This document shows, in pieces, positions 21,067 to 30,570 of a stretch of DNA of 64,000 nt (its first letter is position 1; every line of letters begins with the position of its first letter). The notes beneath the pieces were generated by a model that ran no database searches, was not told where the DNA came from, and worked only from the letters and a program-made list of their open reading frames with translations. Source of the DNA: Micromonospora sp. C95 (lineage in GTDB: Bacteria; Actinomycetota; Actinomycetes; Mycobacteriales; Micromonosporaceae); assembly GCF_018070465.1 (NCBI RefSeq), contig NZ_JAGPXT010000012.1, forward strand, positions 97,862 to 161,861, in the 5' to 3' direction. A program made the translations under genes and the position numbers.

Positions 21067-21798
21067 TCAGAAGTCGCCGCCGCCGAAGTCACCGCCGCCG
21101 CCGAAGTCACCGCTTCCGGGATCGCCGCCGAAGTCGGCCCCGGTGGCGCCCGGGTCGTCCATGCCGGCGGCGGCGCTGGCGTCGTAGCCGGGGTCGCCGA
21201 ACGACGGTGAGAAGAGCGCGTCGGCGATCAACATGCCGCCGATCACGCCGGCCCCGGTTCCGAGTGCGGTCTTCCACCAGGGGGTGGAGTACCAGCCGGC
21301 GGGCACCGGTCGAGCCCGTACCCGGCCGCCCGGGTAGTAGTAGGGCGTCTCCTGCCCGGGTTGCGGGCCGGCCTTGAACGTCTGGCCCTGCACCTCAACC
21401 TGGCGTGGCACGGTCAACTCACCCGCACCGTCGGCGGCGGCCAGCGGCGGCAGAGCCGGCCCCGGGTCGATGCCGAGCGCCAGCCGCGCGGCCCGGATGT
21501 ACGTGAGCCCCTCCACGGCGGACTCCCGGGCGAGCCGGTACTGGGTGATGCTCCGAGCCTGCTCCAGCTGGGAGCCGGCGGCGTGGTAGCGCTCGGCGGC
21601 GTCGGCCAGCGCCTGGCGTACCGCCGGCTCCTCGCCACCGAGGTTCATCACCTGCCCGCCGAGGCGTTCGTACCACCGCCGCGCGTCGGCCCGCACGTCG
21701 GCGAGGTTTCGGGCCGCACGGGCGGCACGCTCCCGCCGCCACCAGAGCAGGGCACCGCCGAGCAACACCACGACAAGGACGAGCAACAGGGGTTCCAC
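21067..21798 (-). CDS. Membrane-anchored protein, DUF1542-like, Gly-rich tail
   Basis: A 243-residue protein with an N-terminal helix (residues about 3-20) and a long helical segment (about 25-110, including YERLGGQVMNLGGEEPAVRQ). A TPYYYPGGRVRARPVPAGWY stretch, a second short hydrophobic patch and a C-terminal tail of FGGGDFG-type repeats follow. Similar proteins with a coiled region and a glycine-rich end are common in actinobacteria, and my DUF1542-like label rests on memory of these. Function is unknown. The start is ATG, and it converges on ppc. Confidence 0.7.
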   Translation of the reverse strand: MEPLLLVLVVVLLGGALLWWRRERAARAARNLADVRADARRWYERLGGQVMNLGGEEPAVRQALADAAERYHAAGSQLEQARSITQYRLARESAVEGLTYIRAARLALGIDPGPALPPLAAADGAGELTVPRQVEVQGQTFKAGPQPGQETPYYYPGGRVRARPVPAGWYSTPWWKTALGTGAGVIGGMLIADALFSPSFGDPGYDASAAAGMDDPGATGADFGGDPGSGDFGGGGDFGGGDF

Positions 21799-21911
21799 GC
21801 TGTAAACGTACCCAGGGTGGGCCGACGATTCCCGACCCGGTGAGCCCGGCTCGGGAAATCGCGACGCGCCCGTCCGGGCGCTGCGAGCCAGCCTTTGGCA
21901 AGCTCCTGAGG

Positions 21912-23081
21912 ATGGACCTGGAGACCCTCGCGGTTGTCGTCGTCTGTCTAGGTGCCGGCGGCGCGGTCGGCTGGTTCGCCGCCCGGGCCCGCTCGGCGAC
22001 CGAGATCGCCCGGCTGGACGCCACGCTGCGCGCCACCCGCGAGGGCGAGGGACGGCTGGAGCAGTCGATGCGGGCGCTGAGCTACGAGGCGACGGCCCAG
22101 TCGCAGGAGGCGGTCGCCCGGGCGGTGGCCCCGTTGCACGAGACGCTGCGCCGCTACGAGCAGCGGGTCGCCGACCTCGAACGGGAGCGGGTCGACGCCT
22201 ACGCCGAGTTGCGCGAGCAGGTCAGGGCGATGAGCACGGTCTCCGGTGAGCTGCGGACGGAGACGAAACAGCTGGTGGCTGCCCTACGTGCGCCGCAGGT
22301 ACGCGGGCGGTGGGGCGAGCACCAGTTGCGCCGCATCGTCGAGGCCGCCGGCATGCTTGAGCACTGCGACTTCGCCGAGCAGGTCACCGCCGCCACCGAT
22401 CAGCAGACGGTACGCCCCGACCTGGTGGTCCGCCTGCACGGCGGCCGGAGTGTGGTGGTGGACGCCAAGGCGCCGTTCGACGCTTACCTCACCGCGATGG
22501 AGGCGCGCGACGAGCGGGGCCGGGACGCCCATCTCGACGCGCACGCCAAGCATCTGCGGGCACACGTCGACGCATTGGCCGCCAAGTCGTACTGGTCCGC
22601 GTTCGAGTCCACTCCGGAGTTCGTGGTTCTCTTCGTGCCGGCCGATCCTTTTCTCGATGTCGCCCTGCAACGCGATCCGACGCTGTTGGAGCACGCGTTC
22701 ACCCGGAACGTGGTGCTGGCCACCCCGGCCACCCTTGTCGCGCTGCTGCGTACGGTCGCCTGGTCATGGCGGCAGGAACAGCTGACCCGCAACGCGATGG
22801 CCGTGCACACGGTGGCACGGGAACTGTACGGGCGGTTGTCGACGCTTGGTGACCACGTCGGCAAACTCGGTTCCTCACTCGGTGGCGCGGTGACCGCGTA
22901 CAACCGGGCGGTGGGCTCGTTGGAGGCACGGGTGCTGGTAAGTGCCCGCAAGCTGGCCGAACTTGGCGTGTCGGATCAGGAACTGCCCACCCCGGGGCAG
23001 GTGGAGTTGGCTCCCCGCCAGCCGCAAGCGCCAGAGCTGCTGGTGGAATCCACTCCGGATGATCGAACTCGGTCCAACTGA
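21912..23081 (+). CDS. rmuC: DNA recombination protein RmuC
   Basis: A 389-residue RmuC-family protein. An N-terminal membrane helix (residues about 4-24) is followed by a coiled coil (about 40-125). The nuclease-like RmuC domain follows with RGRWGEHQLRRIVEAAGM, RPDLVVRLHGGRSVVVDAKAP and VVLFVPADPFLDVAL. RmuC limits inversions at short inverted repeats, notable in a genome rich in palindromes. The ATG at 21912 gives the usual membrane-anchored N-terminus; an upstream in-frame ATG would bury it. Confidence 0.92.
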   Translation: MDLETLAVVVVCLGAGGAVGWFAARARSATEIARLDATLRATREGEGRLEQSMRALSYEATAQSQEAVARAVAPLHETLRRYEQRVADLERERVDAYAELREQVRAMSTVSGELRTETKQLVAALRAPQVRGRWGEHQLRRIVEAAGMLEHCDFAEQVTAATDQQTVRPDLVVRLHGGRSVVVDAKAPFDAYLTAMEARDERGRDAHLDAHAKHLRAHVDALAAKSYWSAFESTPEFVVLFVPADPFLDVALQRDPTLLEHAFTRNVVLATPATLVALLRTVAWSWRQEQLTRNAMAVHTVARELYGRLSTLGDHVGKLGSSLGGAVTAYNRAVGSLEARVLVSARKLAELGVSDQELPTPGQVELAPRQPQAPELLVESTPDDRTRSN

Positions 23082-23244
23082 AATCCGCCCCTATCATCTT
23101 CGATGTGACAATGAGCGTCTCGCATATCACGAGATGGTCACAACGTACCCGGCGGTAGTGACATCGACGGTCGGCACCGCGAAGGATTTCGCTCACGCGT
23201 GCCCTGCATCTGAGGGCGCCTGAGTTCTCTGGAGGAAAGAGAAC

Positions 23245-26200
23245 GTGAGTAAACCCCGAAACCTGAGCCGGCGTACCTCCGCCGCGCTCTTCGCCTCGGT
23301 GATGGCGGCCAGCGCCGTGACCGTGGCGGGCGGTGCAGCCACCGCGAGCGCCGCTCCTGCCGGACCCGACGCCGCGCAGGCCACCCCCGCCGAGTCGTTG
23401 GATCAGCACGACGCCAAACTGCTCGCCGAGGCGGAGGCGAAAAAGGCCCCCACCGTCACGATGATCGTCGCCACCGACAAGGGCAAGGCGAGGGACGTCG
23501 CCGACGACCTCAAGGAGCTCGGCGCGGCCGTCACCGAGCGCTTCGACACCATCGGTTACGTGCTCGCCAAGGTGCCGACCGGCAAGGCGGTCAAGGCCGC
23601 CAAGCTGCCGGGCGTGGCCGCCATCGACCTGGACGAGGAGATCCAGCTCCCCGACCCGAAGCCCGAGGTCGCCCCCGGCGGCAAGAAGGGCAGCAAGCAG
23701 GGCGGCACGCTCAGCGGACCCGGCGCCAAGACCAAGGCCGACAACCCGTACATGCCGACGAACGAGACCGGTGCGGTCAAGTTCGTCAAGCAGCACAAGA
23801 AGTGGGACGGCCGCGGCGTCACCATCGGCATCATGGACTCCGGTGTGGACCTGGAGCACCCGGCACTGCAGGAGACCACCACCGGCGACCGCAAGATCGT
23901 CGACTGGGTGACCGCGACCGACCCGTTCGAGGACCCCACCTGGCGGCCGATGATCAACCAGGTGACCGGCCCCACGTTCGCCCTGGCCGGCCGCACCTGG
24001 ACCGCGCCGGCCGGCAGCTACCGGTTCAACCTGTTCAGCGAGAACATCACCAACAACAGCGACCCGGCCGGTGATGTCAACCGCGACGGCGACAACACCG
24101 ACCAGTTCGGCATCCTGTTCGACCCGGCGACCAACAACATCCGGGTCGACTCCGACCAGGACGGCGACTTCACCGACGAGGCCGTGATGCGGCCGTACAA
24201 GGAGAAGTTCGACGTCGGCCACTTCGGCACCGACAACCCGGCGACCGCGGTCACCGAGCGGATGTCGTTCGTCGTCGAGTACCGCAAGAACGTCGACACC
24301 ACCCCGCTCGGCGGCCCCGGCCTGGTCGACTACGTCAACATCGGCATCATCGAGAGCGCCCACGGCACGCACGTCGCCGGCATCACCGCCGCCAACGACA
24401 TGCTCGGCAACGGCGCGTTCGACGGTGCCGCCCCCGGCGCCAAGATCGTTTCCTCCCGTGCCTGCTCCTGGGGCGGTGGCTGTACGGCCGCCGCACTCAC
24501 CACCGGCATGGCCGATCTGGTGATCAACCGCGGGGTCGACGTGATCAACATGTCGATCGGTGGCCTGCCCGCGCTCAACGACGGCAACAACGCCCGCGCC
24601 ACCCTGTACAACAACCTGATCACCACGTACGGGGTGCAGATGTTCATCTCGGCCGGCAACTCCGGCCCGGGTGTGAACACCATCGGCGACCCGTCGGCGT
24701 CGACAAATGTGGTGAGCGTCGCTGCCAGCGTCAGCAAGGACACCTGGCTGGCCAACTACGGCTCGGTGGTCAAGAAGAAGAACGCCCTGTTCAACTTCTC
24801 CTCGCGCGGCCCGCGTGAGGACGGTGGCGCCAAGCCGAACATCGCCGCGCCGGGTTCGGCCATCTCCACCACCCCGGTGTGGCAGCCCGGCAGCCCCGTC
24901 GCCGAGGCCGGCTACTCGCTGCCGCCGGGCTACGGCATGTTCAACGGCACGTCGATGGCCTCCCCGCAGGCCGCCGGTGCCGCCGCACTGCTGCTCTCGG
25001 CTGCCCGGGCGACCGACAAGGGCATCACCCCGGAGATGCTGCGCCGGGCGATCTACTCCTCGGCCAAGCCCATCGCCGACACTCCGACCTACGGGCAGGG
25101 TTACGGCATGTTCAACGTGCCGGGTGCCTGGAAGCTGCTTAAGAAGGGTGTGCAGACCCGCTCGTACACCTCCGACGCTCCGGTCTGCACGGTGCTCTCC
25201 GGCCTGCTGGCCACTCCGCACCAGGGCACCGGCGTCTACAACCGCTGCGGCTCCGCCGACGGCGGCCACAAGGTCAACCAGTCGAAGTCGTACCAGGTCA
25301 CGCTGACCCGGACCAGCGGCCCGGCCGGCAACGTCAAGCACAACGTGGGTCTGCGCGGCAACGACGGCACCTTCTCGGCGCCGAAGAGCGTCAGGCTGCC
25401 GCTGAACACGCCGGTCACCATCACGATCATCGCCAAGCCGAAGACCGTCGGCGCGCACGGCACGATCGTGACCGTCGACGACCCGGCCACCAGCACGATC
25501 GACTTCGAGGTCTCCGCCGTGGTGGTGGCCTCGAACGACGTCAGCAAGCCCAACTTCGCCTACTCGGCGCAGGGCTCGGTGGACCGGAACAGCACCACGT
25601 CGTACTTCGTGACGGTTCCCCCGGGCGCCGGTGCGTTGCAGGTGAACCTCTCCGGCATCGCCACCGGGTCGCAGACGCGCTTCATCGCGTTCAACCCGTA
25701 CGGCGTTCCGGTGGAGAGCACCTCCAGCCTGGCCTGTTTCACCAACCACGTCAGCACGGTCGTCTGCAACGCCTTCGAGCGTGACTACCAGGACCCGATG
25801 CCGGGTGTCTGGGAGATCGAGGTCGAGTCCCGGCGTACCTCGCCGTCGCTGAACAACCCGTACCAGCTCCAGGCACGGGTGCAGGGCGTCGCGGTCGAGC
25901 CGGCCGTGGTCGAACTGCCGTCCGTCACCACCGGCACCCCGACGCCGGTCACCTGGTCGCTGAAGAACACCTTCGGCCCGGTCACCGTGACCGGCCAGGG
26001 CGGCGCGCTGGCCAGCTCGCACGCGGAGCGGCCGACCATCGTCGAGTACGCGACGCAGGAGTTCACCGTGGACGTGCCGGCGGGCGCCACCAGCTTCACC
26101 GCCCGCATCGGCAACCCCTCGGACGCCGGCGCCGATCTCGACCTGTTCGTGTACCGGGGCGGTGCCCTGATCGCGTACAACGCCGACGGTGACTCCGAGG

Positions 26201-26511
26201 AGTTCGTGACCCTCAACAACCCGGCGGCGGGCACCTACACCGTCGTCGTCGAGGCGTACTCGGTCGACGGTGCCGGTGGTAGCACCGAGTACGACTACCG
26301 GGACTCGTTCTCCTCCCCGGCGCTCGGCACCCTCTCGGCGTCGAGCACGCCGCTCACCCTGGCTCACGGTGCCACCGGCACCATCTCGGGCACGGTGACG
26401 GCACAGTCCGCCCCGCCCGCGGGCCGGAGCCTCTACGGTGAGCTGGCCGTGGTGACCACCGAAGGCGCGGTCGTCGGCCGCGGCGCGGTCTCCATCGGCG
26501 CGGTGAACTGA
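23245..26511 (+). CDS. Secreted S8 subtilisin-like serine protease
   Basis: A 1088-residue exported protease. A signal peptide (about residues 1-36, ending ATASAAP) precedes an I9-like prodomain (about 68-135). The S8 catalytic domain carries D198 (IMDSGVD), H373 (HGTHVAG), N472 (SAGNSG) and S570 (NGTSMAS). A C-terminal region of about 450 residues has beta-rich PPC-like modules (SDAGADLDLFVYRGG). A long insert between D198 and H373 is unusual. The GTG start has GGAGG 10 nt upstream. Probably extracellular, with self-processing of the prodomain inferred from the family. Confidence 0.93.
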   Translation: MSKPRNLSRRTSAALFASVMAASAVTVAGGAATASAAPAGPDAAQATPAESLDQHDAKLLAEAEAKKAPTVTMIVATDKGKARDVADDLKELGAAVTERFDTIGYVLAKVPTGKAVKAAKLPGVAAIDLDEEIQLPDPKPEVAPGGKKGSKQGGTLSGPGAKTKADNPYMPTNETGAVKFVKQHKKWDGRGVTIGIMDSGVDLEHPALQETTTGDRKIVDWVTATDPFEDPTWRPMINQVTGPTFALAGRTWTAPAGSYRFNLFSENITNNSDPAGDVNRDGDNTDQFGILFDPATNNIRVDSDQDGDFTDEAVMRPYKEKFDVGHFGTDNPATAVTERMSFVVEYRKNVDTTPLGGPGLVDYVNIGIIESAHGTHVAGITAANDMLGNGAFDGAAPGAKIVSSRACSWGGGCTAAALTTGMADLVINRGVDVINMSIGGLPALNDGNNARATLYNNLITTYGVQMFISAGNSGPGVNTIGDPSASTNVVSVAASVSKDTWLANYGSVVKKKNALFNFSSRGPREDGGAKPNIAAPGSAISTTPVWQPGSPVAEAGYSLPPGYGMFNGTSMASPQAAGAAALLLSAARATDKGITPEMLRRAIYSSAKPIADTPTYGQGYGMFNVPGAWKLLKKGVQTRSYTSDAPVCTVLSGLLATPHQGTGVYNRCGSADGGHKVNQSKSYQVTLTRTSGPAGNVKHNVGLRGNDGTFSAPKSVRLPLNTPVTITIIAKPKTVGAHGTIVTVDDPATSTIDFEVSAVVVASNDVSKPNFAYSAQGSVDRNSTTSYFVTVPPGAGALQVNLSGIATGSQTRFIAFNPYGVPVESTSSLACFTNHVSTVVCNAFERDYQDPMPGVWEIEVESRRTSPSLNNPYQLQARVQGVAVEPAVVELPSVTTGTPTPVTWSLKNTFGPVTVTGQGGALASSHAERPTIVEYATQEFTVDVPAGATSFTARIGNPSDAGADLDLFVYRGGALIAYNADGDSEEFVTLNNPAAGTYTVVVEAYSVDGAGGSTEYDYRDSFSSPALGTLSASSTPLTLAHGATGTISGTVTAQSAPPAGRSLYGELAVVTTEGAVVGRGAVSIGAVN

Positions 26512-26531
26512 CACCACCACCCGCACCATCA

Positions 26532-26567
26532 GGAAGCCCGTCTCCGGTTCTCCGGAGGCGGGCTTCC
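26532..26567. terminator. Strong hairpin terminator of the protease gene
   Basis: GGAAGCCCGTCTCCGG (26532-26547) pairs over 16 bp, with one G-U pair, with 26552-26567 around a TTCT loop. It starts 21 bp after the protease stop. No long U-tract follows, as is common in high-GC actinobacteria. Confidence 0.88.
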
Positions 26568-26575
26568 GTCCGTCA

Positions 26576-26611
26576 ACGGGTCGAGCCGGTCAGCTGACCG
26601 GCTCGACCCGT
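26576..26611. terminator. 36-bp perfect palindrome between convergent genes
   Basis: An uninterrupted 36-bp palindrome (two 18-bp halves, centre CAGCTG) lies 8 bp after the protease terminator and includes the stop codon (26590-26592) and last codons of the convergent membrane-protein gene. It would form a hairpin on either strand and can serve both genes. Its perfect symmetry with no loop is unusual for a terminator. Confidence 0.85.
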
Positions 26612-27426
26612 GGCGGGTGACGGCCGACCAGACCCACCACGAGCAGCAGGTACGCGGCCAACTCGACGGCGGCGAAGACGGCCGGTCCGGACGCGGGCAG
26701 GCTCGCGTTGGCCTGAAACGCGGCGGAGAGCAGGACACCACGTTCGGCGTACCGCGGCAGCGCCAACGCGGTGAGCGCCGTGTCCAGGTGGGTCAGGGCG
26801 ACAAGTGCCAGCAGGACGGCACCGCCGGCGGCGACCCGGCGACGACGCCCGGCGAGCAGGACCGCCAGGACCAATGCGCCGACGGCGAGTGCGAGGGGTG
26901 CCAGCATGGCGCCGACCGCCGCCGCGCCGGACGGGCTGGTGTCGCCGGGACCGGACCGCCCACTCTCGGACACCGCAAAGTGGATCTCGGCCAGCCGGAC
27001 GGCCGCGTACCCGACCACGAGCGTCGCCGCCAGCACCGCACCGGCGAGGGCAAAACGACCCGGGCGGGCATCGCGCCGCAGACCGGTCAGCAACAGGATC
27101 AGGACGAGAAGCAGCGCCGCCCAGCTCAGCCGGAGTCCGGTGACGAACCCAAGGGTCGGGTCAACCGCGCCAGGTCGAAGGACCTGCCATCCCCGGTCGG
27201 CGGGATCGGCGGGCATCATGATCCACGCCTCGACGACAAGCGCGGTGAGCGCCACCGGCAGCGCCCAGGACCGGCCCGGTCGCCGGGCGGTCAGCGCGTA
27301 CGCCGTCAGCAGCAGCAACGCGGCCACCTCGGCCTGGCGCAGCAGCGGAACTCCGGTGAGGATGCCGAGGACATGGACGGCGGCGAGGGCTCCGGCCAGC
27401 ACAGGAAGGATCGGTCGGTACCGCAC
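26590..27426 (-). CDS. Multi-pass membrane protein, unknown function
   Basis: A 278-residue integral membrane protein with about eight hydrophobic helices and short charged loops; one loop (SESGRSGPGDTSPSG) is longer. No family motif is recognised. The start is GTG (VRYRPILPVLAG). It converges on the protease gene, and its 3' end lies inside a 36-bp palindrome. A lipoprotein gene follows upstream in the same direction. Function unknown. Confidence 0.72.
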   Translation of the reverse strand: MRYRPILPVLAGALAAVHVLGILTGVPLLRQAEVAALLLLTAYALTARRPGRSWALPVALTALVVEAWIMMPADPADRGWQVLRPGAVDPTLGFVTGLRLSWAALLLVLILLLTGLRRDARPGRFALAGAVLAATLVVGYAAVRLAEIHFAVSESGRSGPGDTSPSGAAAVGAMLAPLALAVGALVLAVLLAGRRRRVAAGGAVLLALVALTHLDTALTALALPRYAERGVLLSAAFQANASLPASGPAVFAAVELAAYLLLVVGLVGRHPPRVEPVS

Positions 27427-27499
27427 CGGGGCATCCTGCCATCATCTGATCCACATCGTCGGCCCGTGCCGCCGTCGCGGGCGGCCCGGGGCCACGAAC

Positions 27500-27952
27500 T
27501 CAGCCCCGCCTGGCGGAGGCCACGACGAACGGGGTGCCCTGCTGGCAGGTGGACATCATGGTCGGGTCGGGACGCCCGGTCACCGTCACCGACGCACCCG
27601 CGCTGAGCACGTCGCGCGGACCGCCGAGCAGCAGGTAGCCGTCGAGCAGCAGGCAGCCGGGCTCGACGCCGGACTCGATCCGGCCGGTCAACGTGATCTC
27701 GCCGGTCGCGGGTGGCTTCGACGGGGCGCTCGGCCGGACCGTCGGTCGGGTGGTGGGTACCGTCGGGTCCACGGGGTCGGAGGGTGAGGGCGCGGGCGCG
27801 GACCCGGTCGGGTCCGGGGTGGGCAGTTCGGTCACCGGTGACGCTCCCGTCGGGGTCGGGGTGGTGGTGCCGTCACCCGCCTCCTGGCCGGCACAGGCGG
27901 CGAGCGCCGTGCAGACGATCAACGCGGTGGCGGCGATCCGAAGGGTCCTCAT
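27500..27952 (-). CDS. Small lipoprotein with Pro/Thr-rich linker
   Basis: A 150-residue lipoprotein with signal peptide and lipobox ALAAC (Cys about residue 20). A linker of about 55 residues rich in Pro, Thr and Ser follows. The compact C-terminal domain (about residues 80-150) has two cysteines (GCLLLDGYLLLGG and STCQQG), perhaps disulfide-bonded. Short secreted domains of this kind recur in actinobacteria but none is recognised. It starts at ATG, 77 bp downstream of the ispH stop on the same strand. Confidence 0.75.
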   Translation of the reverse strand: MRTLRIAATALIVCTALAACAGQEAGDGTTTPTPTGASPVTELPTPDPTGSAPAPSPSDPVDPTVPTTRPTVRPSAPSKPPATGEITLTGRIESGVEPGCLLLDGYLLLGGPRDVLSAGASVTVTGRPDPTMMSTCQQGTPFVVASARRG

Positions 27953-28029
27953 GCCAAACTCAGACGCACCGGGCCGGTGAACAGTTCCACCGGGCCTGCC
28001 CGACGCGCTCACGAACCTGTCCGGGGGGC

Positions 28030-29019
28030 TCAGTCGCGGGCCGCCGCGGCGGCCTTCATGTCGCGCTTGAGTTCCTGCGGCAGTGAGAAGGTGAGCCGCT
28101 CGTTCGCGGTCACCACCTCCTCGACGTCGGTGAAGCCACGCTCGGCGAGGTGTGCCAGCACCTCCTGCACCAACTCCTCCGGAACGCTGGCGCCCGAGGT
28201 CAGGCCCACCGTCCGCGCATCGGCCAGCCAGGCGTCCTCGATCTCGTGGGCGAAGTCGACCAGGTGGCCGCCACGGGCACCGCCGTCCAGAGCCACCTCG
28301 ACCAGGCGTACCGAGTTGGACGAGTTGCGTGAGCCCACGACGATCACCACGTCGCACTCCGACGCGATCTCCTTGATCACGTGCTGCCGGTTGCTGGTGG
28401 CGTAGCAGATGTCGTCGCTGGGCGGTGACTGGAGCATCGGCAGCCGCTTCTTGAGCCGGGCCACGGTCTCCATCGTCTCGTCCACCGACAGCGTGGTCTG
28501 CGACAGCCACACCACCTTGTTCGGGTCCCGCACGGTGATCCGGTCGGCGTCCTCCGGACCGTCCACCAGTTGGATGTGCTCCGGTGCCTCGCCGGAGGTG
28601 CCGATGACCTCCTCGTGCCCCTCGTGACCGATGAGCAGGATGTCGTAGTCCTCCGCGGCGAACCGCTTCGCCTCGTGGTGCACCTTCGTCACCAGCGGGC
28701 AGGTGGCGTCGATTGCCTTCAGGGACCGCTGCTTCGCCTGCTCGTAGACCTCGGGGGCCACGCCGTGCGCGGAGAAGATCACTGTGGCGCCCTCGGGCAC
28801 CTCCTCGTTCTCCTCCACGAAGATCGCACCCTGGGCCTCGAGCGTCCGCACCACGTGCTTGTTGTGCACGATCTGCTTGCGGACGTAGATCGGGGCCCCG
28901 TAGAGCCTGAGCGCCTCCTCGACGGTCTGCACCGCCCGGTCCACGCCCGCGCAGTAGCCGCGGGGCTTGGCCAGGAGCACGCGCTTGCCGGTCCGGGAAG
29001 TCGCCTCAACCTCAGTCAC
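28030..29019 (-). CDS. ispH: 4-hydroxy-3-methylbut-2-enyl diphosphate reductase
   Basis: A 329-residue IspH (LytB), the last enzyme of the MEP pathway, reducing HMBPP to IPP and DMAPP. The three cluster-binding cysteines are in PRGYCAGVDRA, DATCPLVTKVH and DDICYATSNRQ. The GTG at 29019 is supported by a TACGAT hexamer (29026-29031, minus strand) 6 nt upstream, indicating a leaderless mRNA; upstream in-frame codons are low-complexity. It diverges from xseA, with a 61-nt palindrome midway. The product feeds the prenyl transferase and geranylgeranyl reductase chemistry seen elsewhere in the window. Confidence 0.96.
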   Translation of the reverse strand: MTEVEATSRTGKRVLLAKPRGYCAGVDRAVQTVEEALRLYGAPIYVRKQIVHNKHVVRTLEAQGAIFVEENEEVPEGATVIFSAHGVAPEVYEQAKQRSLKAIDATCPLVTKVHHEAKRFAAEDYDILLIGHEGHEEVIGTSGEAPEHIQLVDGPEDADRITVRDPNKVVWLSQTTLSVDETMETVARLKKRLPMLQSPPSDDICYATSNRQHVIKEIASECDVVIVVGSRNSSNSVRLVEVALDGGARGGHLVDFAHEIEDAWLADARTVGLTSGASVPEELVQEVLAHLAERGFTDVEEVVTANERLTFSLPQELKRDMKAAAAARD

Positions 29020-29025
29020 CCCCTC

Positions 29026-29031
29026 ATCGTA
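29026..29031 (-). promoter_or_regulatory. Putative -10 hexamer of ispH
   Basis: TACGAT on the minus strand with a 6-nt gap to the GTG start. It fits an actinobacterial TANNNT -10 element placing transcription initiation at or next to the start codon. Confidence 0.6.
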
Positions 29032-29078
29032 CGTGCCACTCCCGCACCCGGCAGCGCCCGAGCCGCCCCCCACCTCCC

Positions 29079-29139
29079 GTTGATCATGAAGTTGTCACCC
29101 GCGACACGCCGCGCCGAGCACAACAACTTCATGATCAAC
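29079..29139. repeat. 61-nt palindromic intergenic element, family A copy 3
   Basis: Perfect 16-bp arms (GTTGATCATGAAGTTG at 29079-29094, complement at 29124-29139) flank a 29-nt GC-rich loop. It lies between the divergent ispH and xseA -10 hexamers (29026-29031 and 29160-29165), so here it is in a promoter region and not at a gene end. Confidence 0.92.
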
Positions 29140-29159
29140 GCCAGTCGGCGCGGGGGCCG

Positions 29160-29165
29160 TAGGGT
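29160..29165 (+). promoter_or_regulatory. Putative -10 hexamer of xseA
   Basis: TAGGGT with a 6-nt gap to the GTG start at 29172, matching the ispH arrangement on the other strand. Confidence 0.55.
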
Positions 29166-29171
29166 GGTGGG

Positions 29172-30398
29172 GTGGGTGTGGGCGAGGGGACGGGTGGGAA
29201 GAGCAGCTCGGATGAACCGTGGCCGGTGCGGGTGGTCAGCCAGAAGATCGGCGCGTGGGTGGCCCGGCTCGGGTGGGTCTGGGTCGACGGGCAGGTGGCG
29301 CAGATCAGTCGGCGGCCCGGCGCCAGCACCGTGTTCCTGACGCTGCGTGACCCGTCCGCCGACCTGAGTCTCACGGTCACCACCAACCGCGACGTCCTCG
29401 ACTCCGGCGCGCCGGAACTGCGCGAGGGCGCCCGCGTGGTGCTGCACGCCAAGCCCGAGTTCTACGCCGCCCGGGGCACGCTCAGTCTGCGCGCCGACGA
29501 GATCCGTCAGGTCGGCCTCGGTGAACTGCTCGCCCGGCTGGAGAAGCTCAAGAAACTGTTGGCCGCCGAGGGCTTGTTCGACCGGGCGCGCAAGCGCCGC
29601 CCACCGTTCCTGCCGCAGCGGATCGGGCTCATCACCGGTCGGGCCAGTGCCGCCGAGCGGGACGTACTGACGAACGCCCGCCGACGCTGGCCGGCGGTGG
29701 AGTTCCGCACGGTGAACGTGGCCGTGCAGGGCCCGGCCGCCGTTCCGCAGATCGTGGACGCGCTGAAGGTGCTGGACGCGGACCCGAGCATCGACGTGAT
29801 CATTCTGGCCCGCGGCGGGGGTGGCATCGAGGATCTGCTTCCCTTCTCCGACGAGGCCCTGTGCCGAGCCGTCTTCGCCTGTCGCACACCGGTGGTCAGC
29901 GCCATCGGCCACGAGACGGACGCGCCGCTTGTCGACTACGTGGCCGATGTCCGGGCATCGACCCCCACCGACGCGGCCAAACGGGTGGTCCCCGATCTCG
30001 CCGAGGAGGTACGCCTGATCAAGCAGGCCCGGCACCGGCTGCACCGGGCCGTGCACAACCTCGTCGATCGGGAGGCCCACCGCATCGACGCGCTACGCTC
30101 CCGACCGGTGCTGGCCCGGCCACAGGTGATGGTCGAGCAACGGGCCGCCGAACTGGTCGCGCTACGCCAGCGCGCCGGCCGCTGTCTGGACCACCGGCTC
30201 GCCGCCGCCGACGACGACCTCCGGCACACCCTGGCCCGGCTGCGCGCTCTCTCCCCGGCCGCCACCCTCGACCGTGGGTACGCCATCGTGCAACGCGGGG
30301 ACGGCCACGTCGTACGCGCGGCCACCGAGGTGGCGGCCGGCGATCCGCTGCGGGTACGCCTCGCCGACGGCGAACTGTCCGCCACGGTCGACGCCTGA
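29172..30398 (+). CDS. xseA: Exodeoxyribonuclease VII large subunit
   Basis: A 408-residue XseA, the catalytic subunit of exonuclease VII, which degrades single-stranded DNA in repair. An N-terminal OB-fold (PVRVVSQKIGAWVARLGWVW) precedes the exonuclease domain (RIGLITGRASAAERD, ILARGGGGIEDLLPFSDE, VSAIGHETDAPLVDYVAD), a long helical arm and a C-terminal DRGYAIVQRGDG segment. The GTG start lies 6 nt after a TAGGGT hexamer, so the message is probably leaderless. The small subunit gene follows after 172 bp. Confidence 0.95.
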   Translation: MGVGEGTGGKSSSDEPWPVRVVSQKIGAWVARLGWVWVDGQVAQISRRPGASTVFLTLRDPSADLSLTVTTNRDVLDSGAPELREGARVVLHAKPEFYAARGTLSLRADEIRQVGLGELLARLEKLKKLLAAEGLFDRARKRRPPFLPQRIGLITGRASAAERDVLTNARRRWPAVEFRTVNVAVQGPAAVPQIVDALKVLDADPSIDVIILARGGGGIEDLLPFSDEALCRAVFACRTPVVSAIGHETDAPLVDYVADVRASTPTDAAKRVVPDLAEEVRLIKQARHRLHRAVHNLVDREAHRIDALRSRPVLARPQVMVEQRAAELVALRQRAGRCLDHRLAAADDDLRHTLARLRALSPAATLDRGYAIVQRGDGHVVRAATEVAAGDPLRVRLADGELSATVDA

Positions 30399-30570
30399 CC
30401 GGTACGCCCACGGCCCATCGTGCCGCCGGGGCCGAGGGGTTCGTGAGCCGCCGTCGTGCGCCACGGCGTCACAACCGCCGGATCGGTACCGGCGGCGTTA
30501 TCCCACGCGGGCGCGGACGACGGCGGTGTGGTCGCCGGTGGTGTCGGGCGGTTGTGCTGAGATGGGTGCG

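Noticed and set aside
22699..26529. 1276-residue open frame antisense to the subtilase and rmuC
   Set aside because: Entire length lies opposite well-supported genes and encodes only Val/Gly/Arg-rich filler.
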